Positions 8,708 to 21,020 are shown, numbered from the stretch's first letter. The stretch is DNA of 64,000 nucleotides from Mantis religiosa (GCA_030765055.1 CM060950.1:16174466-16238465); one strand, 5' to 3'. Numbers and translations are program-made. Notes: generated by a model not told the origin, from the sequence alone.

Positions 8708-10339
8708 GAAAGCTCATTTTAAAAAAAGGGTCAGTGGAGAATGTCCCATTTTCTGCTTCAGGAAATATGGTCACATTAATATAAAATGCATCTAAATAAT
8801 GATTGGTTGTGTATATAACAAAATTCCAAACTTTATACATGTCTAAAAATACACTTCAAAATATACTAAAATTCATAAATGCAGATCTCTGAGAGGACAG
8901 TTATCGTCAACGTGAAAATAATTAATTGCAAATGCTAATTGTGATATTCTAGAATACTTCTTGTATGCAGGTGTGTTTAATATTTAAGTGCTAAGTTGTT
9001 TGCTTGGGTTTGTCCCTTAACCTTAGTTAGCCATAAGCTTGTTAGTTTAACATACATAATTGTTACAAGCATAATTTCTAAGTTTTACATTTTTCACATT
9101 GAATGACTGCTGACTGTCTCCATTTCACCAATCTTTCATAGAAATTTCCCTGATTTTGGTATCTGGTTATATTCTCCAAAAATCTTGTCTCTTTGTTAAT
9201 TATTTCTTTATTAATCAAACTTCCCTCCATCCATTTGTACCTTTACGGTGGAAAATATGTATTTCATCATCTTTCCAGGGATAACACCATTTCTTGGTCC
9301 CATAATTTCCAAACACCTTTTCCCTTTTTTGTGCTTGATAATTATAAGTTAAATATTCAATTTCTTTCTTTCAGGCTTTCTACTATTTTTGAGAAGTTGA
9401 TTCTCTGACTTCACTTTTTGCATTTCAGTTTTAATTTATACTTGAATTTTTCTTCTCACTTCATTAAAGCTATTCCCCAATCTTTTCTCTATACTTTTAA
9501 GATTTATTTGCCGATATTTTGGTCCCTCTTAGGACTTGGATTAATCTCCACTCTAACAAGTAATACCACACCATAATGAGGGATTCTCCTTCTCTCTATA
9601 CTGCATTTTTTCCTTAATAAAATGTCTTCTTTTATTGCTAAACAAACCAATTCTCATTCATAGATCTCTATGCTGATTCCCATTGCAACCCAAGCCACCC
9701 TGTGCTTTCTAGCTGCTGTTCCCAGCAAACATAAGTTCTCTATTAATTTAAAATTTGATTTGATCTATTATACAACTCTTAGCAGTCTTTCGTTGAGTAG
9801 TGAAAGAGTACTTCAAGATACAAACTTATCCAGAAAGTTAATTTCCCCTCTTGCTTTAACAAGAATAAAAATACAGGAGTTTATCAAAGCACCAATTTGT
9901 AGAAGCAAGAATGAAGCACTGTTACGCCCACATAAACTAACAGTGTCTTCCAGCATGTTGTGACAAAAATGACAAAATGAAGCGTCACCAAACTCACTGT
10001 ATTTGTAATTAGAATCATTAGATCAATGCTAACTTGCCATTACTTTCACTTTTTTCCAAATACACAGGCTGAAGATCAGTTAAATAAACCTTTATCTCTG
10101 TGTCATGCAGCCACTTAATGCTGTTTGTAATTTGTCAACGCACACAGAATTTTTGCTAATACTCCCTTTTACACTGTTGAGCATGCCAACTCTGACGCAA
10201 CTACTCTGATATTCACTGATCAACTGAACTTGTAATGGAACTGCACTGTGTTCTTTGCCGACTCACAGTTACTCTGCTGAGTCACTGAGGCTGGCTTTTG
10301 GATCTCGTTTTATACCTTTCAATTCACCATGACAAGTTT
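8708..10339. other. AT-rich spacer, possibly very degraded LINE
   Basis: No intact gene. From about 9150 to 9960 the plus strand is pyrimidine-rich, and minus-strand frames give disjointed Lys/Glu-rich peptides of the kind left by decayed LINE ORF2. No diagnostic motif could be placed, so this is only a weak suggestion. Confidence 0.3.
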
Positions 10340-10470
10340 CTGTAATAAATACATAAAATATGAAGCTATTAACAGTGAAGCAAACAAATATATACAAATA
10401 TAATAATTTATAACTTAAACCTTATCTTATAAGAAATGATTATTCTTATAAATTCTCCAGGATTGCAATT
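10340..10470 (-). repeat. Fragment related to the alpha block, inverted
   Basis: Reverse-complemented, this shares ATCATTTCTTATAAGATAAG, then a stretch with ATAAATT.TTATATTT.. and GTATTTATTA, in the same order as 22290-22400 in the higher-order array. With the Penelope fragment at 10737-10934 it keeps the order seen in the alpha block, split by the SINE-like piece at 10560-10735. Confidence 0.65.
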
Positions 10471-10559
10471 TCATGTAAAGTTATACACATCTTCAGCTGG
10501 AAACAAAGCTGCCACCATCGTTACAAACGCTAGATGTTATGTTCTTGTTGTTTTGTAAT

Positions 10560-10735
10560 TTACGTCCTCCAAAGTTGTCATATCGGACAATGAATGAAAC
10601 TGGTGAAATGATGCTCAAATGAGTCTGGGGTCCATGGAGCTTAGAGGTACCCGACATTCGTCTTCCAGGATAAGGGAAAACCCCGCAAAAACCTTATCCA
10701 GGTAACTCACCCTAACCGAGATTCAAACTCGGGAC
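10560..10735 (-). mobile_element. tRNA-type SINE 3' portion
   Basis: On the minus strand a B-box-like GAGTTTGAATCTCGG is followed by ACCTGGATAAGGTTTTTGCG and GGGTTTTCCCTTATCC, GACGAATGTCGGGTACCTC and CCATGGACCCCAGACTCATT. The pattern 'CCTGGnnnGGTTTTTnCGGGGTTTTCCC ... GAATGnCGGGTA' is, from memory, that of SINEs common in cockroach and termite genomes. The tRNA 5' half is missing. Confidence 0.55.
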
Positions 10736-10736
10736 C

Positions 10737-10934
10737 AAAATCTGAAAATAAAACAAATTTGAAAACAGAATCGCCTGCCAGTATTTCAAAATTCATTATA
10801 TGATGTTTGTTTTTTAAAATAAATATATTTTTCCAAACCAATAAATCTATCGGACCATTTAATTGTTTTAATAATTTAACTTCTGCATTTATTTCATGGT
10901 TAAATGACCAAAAATGATCTTTACATTTCTGCAA
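10737..10934 (-). pseudogene. Penelope-like endonuclease C-terminal fragment
   Basis: Minus-strand translation gives NGPIDLLVWKNIFILKNKHH, then IMNFE, aligning with NHPIDLSVWEKIFINKNRHR and VMNFE in the intact copy at 62220-62300. After MNFE it carries DSVFKFVLFSDF, which the 62-kb element lacks but the alpha-block fragments share, so it belongs to a different Penelope subfamily. The GIY-YIG core is not present. Confidence 0.8.
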
Positions 10935-11420
10935 GTCAAATCTTTTAGAGTTCTTGAAATTGAACTGTGTGGAAACATAGATAAAGTATCAATTAAACTT
11001 AGTAAAATTATATTCTTACTAAAATGCTAAATTAAATATGTTCCTACAGCAACTTCTCAAATTATTTGTTTCTCACTAATACACTCTCTTATATCTTATA
11101 GCATAGAAGTTTGTGATAGAATTTTTATACTACAGAAACAAGCAGTGTGCATGTGCATGTTTTGAACGTTCACCAACCAAATCTATTTCAAAACTAGCAC
11201 AATGTGTGCAAATCTCAGAGCCCTCTGCATATAGAAGAACTAAATTATTACAACTGAAACCGCATAAACCGAGCCAAGAGTTTTTGTTTTTAGCTATTTT
11301 TTCGCGAATTTTCGCGAACTATTCCGTTTTTTGAGAATAATATTTTATTTTAGCGATGAATGACACAATTTCTATTATTTTAGTCTGCATAGAAAAATGT
11401 ACATTTATTACAAATTACAT
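10935..11420. other. Spacer left of copy B
   Basis: AT-rich, no gene seen. It must contain or abut the left boundary of copy B, but since copy A is cut by the window edge at base 1, that boundary cannot be placed. Confidence 0.5.
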
Positions 11421-11932
11421 AAATATAACTTTAATTTAACATTCACGTCTTTATAGTATGAAGCTAGAATCCGTGAAATAATGTGTACATGTTTAACGAA
11501 AGCAAGATAAAATTTAACACTTAACAAAGACATCATGCGCAATGAAATAACAGATAAGCGGTGCAACAATAAATTGACACCACAAAAGCAGGCTGGTCCG
11601 TTATTCTGCGAACTGTTTGTCGTATGCTACCTGGAAATGTTACTTAATGAATAGCACAGCGTGCACAGGTAAGTCCTCCTATTATGCTGACTAAAGGTAA
11701 TGAGAAGTTTGAACTACTTGGAAGCTACTCTCAGACATTACATTAACATGAAAATATTGTCCTTATGCCCGATTTCATCAACAGATGTTAAAATCGACGT
11801 TAACAAATCTATTGTCACAGAGCTAACACTACTCTTAAATTTCTTGCATTTCACCAACCTGTTTTCTAAAAAGATATTAAAAAACACGTGTTAACGTCAA
11901 GAGATTTGTAAATATTACAGTTATAGAAGGCT

Positions 11933-12275
11933 ATGGACGAGTCGTATTATTTTCTGAACGCACTGCGATGCGCTTTTGTTTTCATTTCCGTCTGCACACA
12001 GCTGAAAAAATTGAGGGTAAACAAAATCGTAAACAAAAGTCGCAATACAAATTTCTCATCGAAGAAGAAGGAATTGTTAATTGAATTGATGACGAAGTAT
12101 AAGGATATCGTGGAAAATAAGAAGATGGATGCGGTGAATGTAAAAGAGAAATATGTCACGTGGAAAAAAAATTGGAAAGGAATTTAATTTAAATGCATGT
12201 GTCAGTAGTAGAATCACGAAACATCTTCATCAGTGTTACGTAAATTTAAAACGAGGAGCGAAGAAGGACAAGTGA
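11933..12275 (+). pseudogene. Myb/SANT-like protein, frameshifted, copy B
   Basis: Same protein and same extra A in the homopolymer run as copy A. I see no base change between the copies within the 84-codon frame. Confidence 0.75.
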
Positions 12276-12389
12276 TGAGTGAATTGAACGTTTCAAGACG
12301 GGAGGTGGACAGTGTATTATCCACATAATTCAGTGAATTATAAAATTGCAAAGTTAATACTTGAAGCAAAGGCGAGATCGGCATATTCC

Positions 12390-12550
12390 TTTCGATGCAT
12401 GTTCTAACCTCTCTTGTACTTCCGCACTAACCTTAATAGCAACTTGTTTCGACAGTCTATACCTCTGTAGAAAATGTTCTTCTGATAGCTCCTCAAAATG
12501 ATTTCTCCTCATAGGCTGTACTCTGTTACGAATGCCATTTATACGGTCTT
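12390..12550 (-). pseudogene. Harbinger nuclease N-terminal fragment, copy B
   Basis: Same fragment as 970-1130. The one difference (ATTACG in A, GTTACG in B) is silent in the Harbinger frame, an AAT/AAC Asn codon. Confidence 0.7.
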
Positions 12551-12841
12551 AAATATAGCAATTCGACATCAAAAAGTTGCCTTCACGCCCACCATTTTGA
12601 CTATTTACAATTGTTAAGGAATTGACAACAGAAATTTGGCTTGTTAGTTTAACAAAAGATTTAACTCGAGTGTTAAGCTAACACTTGTTTGTGAAATGAA
12701 ATTTTTGTTATAACTATTGCTAAACTCGTGTAAAGTCTTAGCATCTGTTGGTGAAATCGGACATTAGTCTCAGAGATTATCGGTGCGGGCGTGCAATACG
12801 GGCTGAGCATATTAAAAATGGGAAGGCATAGTTAAATTAGT

Positions 12842-13155
12842 GTGAACTCCCGCGTTGAAGAATATCGAGAACTAGGATTTTATGTAGGTGCTAATGATGT
12901 TGGGATGTGCAAATTCTGTAACACAAGAACTGAATGGAAGAGGTGTGACTCCTGTGAAAAGCATATAAAAACCAACGCTCATCTAAATCGAGTGCAAGAT
13001 GCAGTTAAAACAAGTAACGCACCTAAAAGGTAACGCAGTATCAGTGATTCGTTCCAAGCCCAAAAAACGTAAAAGGTGACAAAGTGGAGTTCATCATGGA
13101 CACAACGCAAATGTTTATGAAGGTAAGGCTGTTGCTGATGTTAATTTCTTCTTCA
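12842..13155 (+). pseudogene. hAT N-terminal zinc finger, copy B
   Basis: Indistinguishable from copy A in the finger region, with the same in-frame stop after NAPKR. Confidence 0.55.
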
Positions 13156-13180
13156 CCTTCACTCCAAGGGCTAGGCAATG

Positions 13181-13535
13181 CTGCTGACAGAAGAAGAGAA
13201 ATCATATGGATGGTTTCAACAAGATTCTGCCACTGTCCATAAAGCGCAGGAGTCCATTAATTAAACTAGCGAAGTGTTTGAAGATAGTCTTTAGTGCTGG
13301 TGTATGACCCTCTCGCTACCCTGATCTAAGAGTGCGTCACTTTTAGTTGTGGGCTAACCTGAAAGACAAAGATTATGAGACAAAACCTCGTACATTGAAG
13401 CAATTAAAACAAAATACTAGAAATGAAATCGGAATCATTGCAGTGGCCAAACTCGCGTGAATCAGAATGCGTTCTTCCAATGTTGCTTAGCATGTAAAGA
13501 TTGTTCATCATGAAAAAAGTGGAATGAACAACCTG
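13181..13535 (+). pseudogene. Mariner transposase 3' half, copy B
   Basis: Same mariner DDE remnant as 1761-2115, including the WFQQD motif and the same frame breaks. Confidence 0.8.
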
Positions 13536-14095
13536 CTTTTTATAGTAGCGTCTAATAAATGTCATCTTAACATTATATTCAGGTAAAGGAAACCTCACTT
13601 GAAATTTATTCCATTTTTTTATTCAAATCAAACGAAGTAGGCTGTATGCCAGAAACAACCGCTTTTACAAAACGGATGGAAGACAAAATACTTTGTAAAT
13701 AATAATTAAGAACTCTTTCTGAATATATTAAGATTTATTCTTCCGTGGTTGCCCGATTATCAGCGTAGAGTAATTAAAGTTGGTTTTATTACAGAAGGCT
13801 TTTTGTACAAATCTCTATACGATTCAAACAAATGAAGCCGCGAAGATTTTAATAGTGAATTAGTGGCAAATAAGTCAGTTGTAAAACCCATATCAATATA
13901 TAAACAAAGTGGAGCAATTTCGATGATCTAAAATAAGGAACTGCGTTTTAAAGGCTTAAAGAATTGCTTAAAATAATTTTAAAATTGAAAGGAAAATATT
14001 ACACGCTAATTAATATTAATTATTGCCGGACTTTGCATTTTATTTGTCAATTTTTTTCTTCAAACAAGAACGTGTTTTGTTTAACGTAATTTTCA

Positions 14096-14959
14096 ATGGA
14101 AGCTACTTCATTCGCACGAAAGAAAATTGTGCAAAGCATGCAGAATATTAAGTCGTCGTTGTTAATTACTATTGGTTTCTTCGTCTTAGGAAACCTTTAT
14201 GGTCACTTTCACCATTCTGATAATAATTGTGACATAATATTGACTGTGGAAACACCACAACGAAATTATCAATGTCATTGTGAATATATAGAAGATCTTC
14301 TACGAGCTCAAACATCATGGAATGTGGATATATTGGACAAATCAATTGTGGAATACATCACAGTGGTTGTGAAATGCATTATTATTCTGGCTCTTCTTCT
14401 GAACCTGTGGAGTACAAATCTGAAACGTCCACTAAAATTTTTACTTTTTGGCAAACCTTCGGAAATCTGCCGTGACAACATGATAGAGACTAAGGACGAA
14501 GATGATGCTTCTAGAAACACTCTCAAAAGCTTCATTAAAGAAGCTGAAAACTACTTAATAGACTTGGAAGCTACATTTAGACACTATCAGAAAGAAATAT
14601 TCTTGAACCCTCAGAATATTCAGGATCAAATTCGGCAGCTAATTCTTGAAGTGGAAAGTAATTCCAAAAGTACATTGGACGAACAAAAGTCAAAGCGGAA
14701 TAAAATAATGCAGATTAAATTCGAAGAAAAATTATCTAAAATACTTCTCACAATTGAGCTGCAACAACTTGAAAGTATGATGTTTAATGTTAGCAGCATC
14801 CTAGCCAATTCACCAGAGCGGATGATATCAACTGTAGAAGATGTGAGTCCTTCTTTGGGACAGGATGAACACAGTGAGCGGTCGCGTGAAAAGCTGCTTG
14901 TTATAGTGAATGACCACAAAAAGGAATGTGAGCAGGAAATTTCAATCTTAATTTCATAG
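14096..14959 (+). CDS. Intact 287-aa ORF, unrecognised two-TM protein, copy B
   Basis: Full-length duplicate of 2676-3539 with the same start and stop. Differences are F69L, Y81D, N134D and E177D plus one silent Leu codon (CTT to CTG). Y81D lies just before the second hydrophobic segment and does not break it. Upstream, AT-rich sequence includes TATATAAA near 13895, a possible but unproven core promoter. As in copy A the ORF lies between a mariner remnant and a CA tract, with AATAAA about 255 bp downstream. Confidence 0.6.
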   Translation: MEATSFARKKIVQSMQNIKSSLLITIGFFVLGNLYGHFHHSDNNCDIILTVETPQRNYQCHCEYIEDLLRAQTSWNVDILDKSIVEYITVVVKCIIILALLLNLWSTNLKRPLKFLLFGKPSEICRDNMIETKDEDDASRNTLKSFIKEAENYLIDLEATFRHYQKEIFLNPQNIQDQIRQLILEVESNSKSTLDEQKSKRNKIMQIKFEEKLSKILLTIELQQLESMMFNVSSILANSPERMISTVEDVSPSLGQDEHSERSREKLLVIVNDHKKECEQEISILIS

Positions 14960-15213
14960 ATAATACAGACCTATCGCTCCCAGAAATGATCAAGCTGAGG
15001 AAGACTAATTGAGTCATTTTCAGCAAAACTGGAAGGCAGTGAGGTGGACTTGATGGAGAACTTAAACAATTTAGCAAACACTTTAAGCAAAAATACCAAA
15101 ATTCTTAATATTTATGTAATCTTTGTTGTTAGCCATATTTGACGTCCAAACTCAGCATTACAAAGTTCTTAACAAAGTTTGAATATTGTTATTTGATAAA
15201 GCACAAGTGTGAA

Positions 15214-15219
15214 AATAAA
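15214..15219 (+). promoter_or_regulatory. Candidate poly(A) signal, copy B
   Basis: AATAAA in the position equivalent to 3794-3799. Confidence 0.3.
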
Positions 15220-15454
15220 ACATATAAAACTGCTATTTAAGAATATTAATTATTTTCAAACTACCTTTTGACCAGATGCATTACTGGGTATAATATTATG
15301 TATAAATAACAGAGCCAGTGTGTCGTGCTTATGGAAACAAAAAGTGGTAAGTACATTGAAATTAGGTGAGTACACATACACTTGAGAAGTATTAAGATTA
15401 CTTATTCATTTACTTGTGAAAATGTCATGTAGATACTGAATTACAGAATTCATT

Positions 15455-15471
15455 ACACACACACGCACAAA

Positions 15472-15557
<86 letters not shown>
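15455..15557. repeat. (CA)n microsatellite, copy B
   Basis: Nearly pure CA tract of about 100 bp, with CG, AA and GT interruptions near its left end that differ from copy A. Confidence 0.97.
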
Positions 15558-15561
<4 letters not shown>

Positions 15562-15779
15562 AAGTTTAAACTGCAGAACAGCGGCCACGAGAATAGATGT
15601 ACTTATTTTGATCTTTGGGTAATTGCAAACTGGATTCATACTTCAAGACTCTAGTGCACGAGAATAGTGCGCGTGACGTCGGTAGCTGGAGCGTAGCCAA
15701 CAGTGAAAACATGCATTCGCACAAAATACCAACACCACGTACCCAAACTAGCGATATAGAGCTAGCGATACATGATACA

Positions 15780-15955
15780 TATTTGATAAATACATCATGC
15801 CATCTATCGACGATACAGAGAAAAGGAAACCACTACATTGTGCTCTAGTCGAGTTCCAGCTGATGATAAGAGCAAAAGCTCCTGAAACATGTCCTGTGAA
15901 AAACAGTGAGAGTAAAGCATTGTGTCAATATCTTCTCGATTCACTTTTATTTTAA
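15780..15955 (+). mobile_element. Penelope-like 3' end fragment, copy B
   Basis: Duplicate of 4366-4541, essentially unchanged. Confidence 0.85.
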
Positions 15956-16235
15956 ATTGTGCTTCGCTGACTCTACGCTTCCTTAAATTTTTATATTTAG
16001 AAGTGAAAATGTGTTTGAGATTTTAATTAAGGATGAGTTTTAAAGAAGGATTTGTACATTAGTTTAGAATTAGTCAAATATTTTACTCGTCTGTTTATGA
16101 AAAATACAGTTTCCTGTTTATATTTAGGATATCCCACCTACCCTCACAATTATTTTGAGGTGATTATACTATTGACACCAACTGCCAAGTTGCTGTTATA
16201 GATGCAGGAATAGTATTAGACATAAGGTCTTAATA

Positions 16236-16834
16236 CGATGGCTGTTCAATAAAGAATGATCATAATTTTTTTATGGTCATGATTTTTCACACTAAAATTT
16301 AATCTTATTATATTCTGTTAGCTTAATGTGAAACAAACACGCCGTAGTAGTTTCCTTGTTGGTACTCCTGGTTCCTGCCTTTGAGAACTAGACACATTCA
16401 GACATTTTCAGTATCACCTACTGCTGAAATAGAGGTAACATGTGAGGAACAATATGCGACTTTGAAATTCTGCTTTCATCTCAACAAATCTTCATTTGAG
16501 GCCTATACAATGTTACAGGAGGCCTATGGAGACTCTGTTCTTCCGTACAGTACAGCTCAAAGGTGGTTTAAAATGTTTAAAGAGGGGAGACGAATCAATT
16601 TTAAAGGAAGGTGGACCCAGTGCTCCAGTTACTGCTCTTACGAAAGAAAACATCAACACTGCTGCTGCCATTCTGAGAGAGATTCGACAAATTACCTTAA
16701 GATCACTTTCTGAAATACTGATAATTTCAGTGGGTGCCACCCACATGGTGACAGAAACATTACACATGAGACATGTTTGTGTGCGATGGGTTCCAAGACT
16801 GTTGATTCCCGAACAAAAGTACATTCATAATTAT
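16236..16834 (+). pseudogene. Second mariner element, 5' half, copy B
   Basis: As 4822-5420. Here the TGA after FKEGR has become CGA, so that frame runs on out of register (110 codons from a TTG) without restoring the gene. The frameshift and the missing catalytic domain are shared with copy A. Confidence 0.85.
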
Positions 16835-16838
16835 ATGA

Positions 16839-18487
16839 CATTATATATGAGTCTTTCATTTCTAGGCAAAACCAATATTCAGGACAAATTAGATTCGCAG
16901 TATAGGCAGTTAACAGCCATAACAAACAAGTAGACAAGAACAGGTATATATTGAACGTAATTATAAACTGCATTTGGTTCTGTGGTGCTTTGGAGCTGGC
17001 TCTTAGGGGTACGACGAATGTGACGCCTCTCAAAATAAGGGGGTTTTTCGTGAGCTCATTCAGTTTAGTGCGGAGTTGGATCAAGAACTTCAAGTGCATC
17101 TCAGTCAGTCATCAGTATTCAAAGGCATTTTTAGGACTGTTGAAAACGAACTCCTGCAGTGCATGTTGGAAGTGTATCACGAGGAAGTTCGCAAGCAAAT
17201 AAAGCGTGCGGATTATGTTGCAATAATCGCCGATGAAACCACTGATGCGTCTTGCGAATTTCTGTTGGTTATTGTTTTGCGATACATTGTTTATGGAACC
17301 CCCATTGAAAGATTTTGGAATTTTGTTAATCCAGAAGGTCAGAATGCTCAGTCTATCTCGGAGCGAAAGAAATCGAACCCTTAATTGGAGATCACCGAGC
17401 AAAACTAATAGCTCAGAGTTACGATGGTGCAAACGTTATGAGTGGCGAGTCAAACGGAGTACAGAGATTAATAAAAGACAAATACCCAAATGCGCACTAC
17501 ATTCATTGCTATGCGCACTTGTTAAACCTTATAATGTCTACTGCAGCCTAAATTAATCGCAAAGCCCGCATCTTTTTTGCACATCTTTCAGGCATTTCTT
17601 CTTTCTTTTCAAATTCGCCACAAAGATCGAAAGTGTTGCATAGCATAATTCAGAAAAGCTTACCCCGTGTGTCTCTCACAAGATGGAATTACCATTCGCG
17701 AGTAGTAAAGGATATTTATGAAAACAGGAAGGAGCTTATTACTTTCATGGAAACAATTGAAACGAGTGAGAACATAAAACTACCCTCTACTATTGAAAAA
17801 GCTGGTTCATACAAACAAAGACTGCAAGATAGAGACTTCATTTTCTGGCTAGCGTTTTTCTATAAGATAATGCCTCATGTGGACATACTTTTTAATCAAT
17901 TTCAAAAGAAGACAACTGAACCAACCAAGGTAAAACAAGACATTCATAACTTTGAAGCAATAATGCAAAACATCAGAGATGAAATTGACTCCATCAGTCA
18001 GGTTAGTTTTGAAAATGACGAAACAATGCCTTACAAGAGAGCATAGGTTGATGATATTAACAAAAAGCAAAATGCTTTGGAGGTGTGTGATGCCATATTT
18101 TGTGAAATAAAGTCACGTTTTCAGGTCACTGGGCACCTAATTGCAACCAACTTATTTGATGTAAGCCAGTTTGACAATTATGTAACACATTTCCCAGACA
18201 AATATCTTGAAATTACGGACACATATACATTTCTGGAGAAAAGAAAGTTGAAGGGAGAGCTTCAAGTGTTCTATGCTAGGCCTGAGTTGAGAGCAGTTTC
18301 CGGTGCGGTTCCGTTTCTTTCGCTGATTCTAGAGGATGAACTCTGTGCTACTTTTGAAGAGACTGTTAAAGTTTTGAAACTGTTAATCACTATGCCTATC
18401 TCGACATCAGAAGCTGAGCGGTGCTTTTCAATGCTCAAGAGGATTAAAACTTTTCTAAGAGAAACACAAAGAAAGAAGAGCGATTGA
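16839..18487 (+). pseudogene. hAT transposase body, copy B
   Basis: Same gene as 5425-7069, but the frame from 17633 stays open for 137 codons. The 4 bp missing from copy A are present, giving KQRLQDRDFIFWLAFFYKIM in register. It then ends at a TAG (18044-18046) six codons beyond the position where copy A has its own TAG. The stop in STAA* and the frameshifts near 17010 and 17375 are shared with copy A. Confidence 0.9.
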
Positions 18488-19141
18488 GTGCCTTAGGAAT
18501 GCTGTCCTGTGAAAAGCTGTTCGTGTGCAAAATTGACAATTCAATTCAAAGGTGATAGACTTATGTGCCAACAAGAGAGCGACGAATGGATTTTCAATGC
18601 CGTTCCTACTAATTCATCTGAAGCTGTCTTAATAAAGTCATGGAGTTGTTGCTTTCGGTGAGTACAATGCTTTTAATTTTTAAAAGTTAGTAATTTCATT
18701 AAACCATTTTTAAAAATTCAGATTACTCATTTTGCAGTGAAAATTGCGTCTTGTGTGTGCGTGCGTATGTGCTCGCTCGTATGTGTTTGTGAGTGTGAGA
18801 CAAAGATTTCGCGAGTTTGTTTCGTTTGATTTCAGTGCGAGGAAATGTATGGCTAAAGCAATAACAATAACTGTCTCTCTATCACGAAATCGTACAGGAA
18901 CGCTTCGTATCACATTCTCCATGAACTGTATTATCAAACTGTTACTGTACTCGTTACACCTGTGCGTAACAAGAGTACGAATGTAATAAATATCTATTTC
19001 CGTTTCCCTGTACGCTCTGTATGGTACAGTATATTATAAAATAGTTTGGATTATTGATAAGATTACCTAAACCGTTCGTAATTGGTGCACATATTTATAT
19101 TTTAACAACCCTTATTTATTTATGGCACCATCAATACAATA

Positions 19142-19159
19142 CCTCACCGGCCGCCCCTG
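19142..19159 (-). repeat. hAT-type right terminus, copy B
   Basis: Same 18-bp end as 7724-7741. Similarity between the copies ends at its last G. Confidence 0.6.
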
Positions 19160-21020
19160 CTATAAGTATTTAATACTGCCTGATTATTCTTCATGTGCTG
19201 TAGCTAAGATGTATACTGAAACAATATGTAACAGGGCAACAGCTGTTTATAATAAAGAATGCCTTGCAAAGTGTGTGTATATATATATATTTACTTTAGG
19301 CTACTTATTCTACAAACCAATAAATGTTTGTGCCAAAGAAAACCTTCCAAATTAAATATATATTTACACCTGACACTTCCTTTTCATAGAAAAATATAAG
19401 GGGTATATATATATGCCAGATGTGTTTAATCATTCTTTATATGCATTAAATTGTTTTAGCTGTAGTCTGCTATAAGATAATATCCAAGTAACCAATAGCT
19501 GTTTATGATAAGGGAAGCTTTCAAAGATCAATATATACTTATACTTTTTAGTTCTATAAAAATGGACTTCTTACTTGTTTTTCTTAATCTAATGCAGCTC
19601 AGTGTATATGAAAGACAATTTTGTCAAAGAAAATATTGTTTGTGATTAAGGTGGTACTTTAAATTTAAAGATATGCTTATACTTTTCAGCTGTATTTTTA
19701 ATGTGTTTGATTTTCCCTTATTTTCAGTTACTGACAGCTGCTATAGTGTCTACTGAGAAATGCCTAATAAATTTTAATGGTTTGACGCAAAATAGGCATT
19801 TCACAGTTAAACTATGCTTAACCTTTCACTTCTATTCCATTGGTTTTAATGTTACTAGATATCCATCAATTTTCTATAGCTAGAGTATATAACCAGACAA
19901 TATCTAACACTCAAAGTATTAAAATTGAAAGAAGTGTAGCGACAGGGAAGCACAAGTAAAAATTTAAGTGAAATGAGAAGATATTGTCACATTGCTTCAA
20001 TCAAACTGTTTTTCACAGGACATGTCTCCAGGGCTCCTTCTCCCATCAAAAGCTCTTGAAAACCTTATCATAAAATCAAGACTTAAGGTTCAGAATTGAC
20101 ATTTGAAATGAAATTTTTAAATTTTTCATTTGAAATTTTCAACTTTACCTTAGATATTATTTACAATGATGAATTCTTTAATGTTGAATTGCTGATGAAA
20201 TATATTATCTTAGATGACAATAGTATTCAGTAACATTTTCTCTGCAATAACTCCTGTAATTTTTAGTAATATAAGATATTTAATGCACATTAGCATAGCA
20301 TTTATTAACTTTATTAGGTACTTCACTCTCATTTATAATTTTGATATTACTATAAACAAAAGGTACTTTTGATTGGCTTCTTACTTTGTATGTCTTCTAT
20401 AAATCAGTACCATTCTTATGCTTAATTGTTATAGCCATGAGTCTAAAAATTAATTAACATGATCTCTTTAATTGTTTGTTAACTTATTTTTTGAATTGAG
20501 TACCTAATTTCTCCATATGTGTACCTCCTTTATAACTTAAGATTTTTCTGGTGTGGTTCTAGCTCTTTTAATTTCCCTAATTTTGATTTCCAAAAAGATT
20601 TATCGGTTCTAGTTAATTCTATTGGTATGAATTTCTTTGGAGTTTTCAAAATTGTATCACATAAAATAATTTTTAATTCATCTGCCTTTCTTGGTTTATT
20701 TTTGTTTCAAGCTTGCTTTGTATTTAATTGGTAAAATAATTTTTGTTTGCGTTTCAAAGTTCCATTTAAATTTATAGATTATAGGAGTTAAATTGTTCCT
20801 TATAAGTTGCATAGTGCCTTTTATAGTTATGTCACCTGAGCCACTAAGTAATAAGGATTGTTTTTACGTTAACCACCGTAAATCAGAGAATACTAAAAGG
20901 ATGCCAGAGCTGGCAGCAAGACCAAAAGAGTGGATAAAGTTGGAAGATCTTCAGTATGGTAAATAACTCCTGTATATTTTATATTCAATACGTCACAGTT
21001 AGGTGTCATATCAGATGTGA
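19160..21020. repeat. Higher-order array, partial unit 1 (delta and part of beta)
   Basis: Aligns with 23391-25380 in unit 2 and with the same part of units 3 and 4, more diverged than those three are from one another. It begins abruptly at the end of hAT copy B and stops near 21020, jumping straight into (GACC)n satellite where the other units continue through beta. Contains AT dinucleotide tracts and a Penelope end (19920-20065). Confidence 0.85.
19920..20065 (-). mobile_element. Penelope-like 3' terminus, unit 1
   Basis: On the plus strand, TTGAAAGAAG...GAAGCACAA is followed by GAGAAGATATTGTCACATTG and CACAGGACATGTCTCCAG, matching the reversed left end of the inverted Penelope element at 61460-61590. 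Confidence 0.8.

Larger units (their letters stand above)
11766..12763. mobile_element. PIF/Harbinger element, copy B
   Basis: Identical layout to the element at 346-1343, with TTA at 11763-11765 and 12764-12766. Its presence in both copies means it inserted before the larger element was copied. Confidence 0.82.
11421..19159 (+). mobile_element. Composite hAT-type element, copy B
   Basis: Second copy of the element at 1-7741, same order and orientation. The offset is 11420 on the left, 11414 after the shorter CA tract and 11418 after a 4-bp difference in the hAT gene. Homology already runs at 11421, which corresponds to base 1, so the true left boundary lies at or left of 11421. To its right the sequence is the higher-order array entered mid-unit: 19160 aligns with 23391. 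If copy B is an insertion into that array, CTATAAGT (19160-19167) would be its target duplication, but I could not find the matching left side. Confidence 0.7.

Noticed and set aside
9670..9963. 97-codon plus-strand frame in the spacer
   Set aside because: No recognisable motif, no flanking gene signals, and it sits in degraded pyrimidine-rich sequence.
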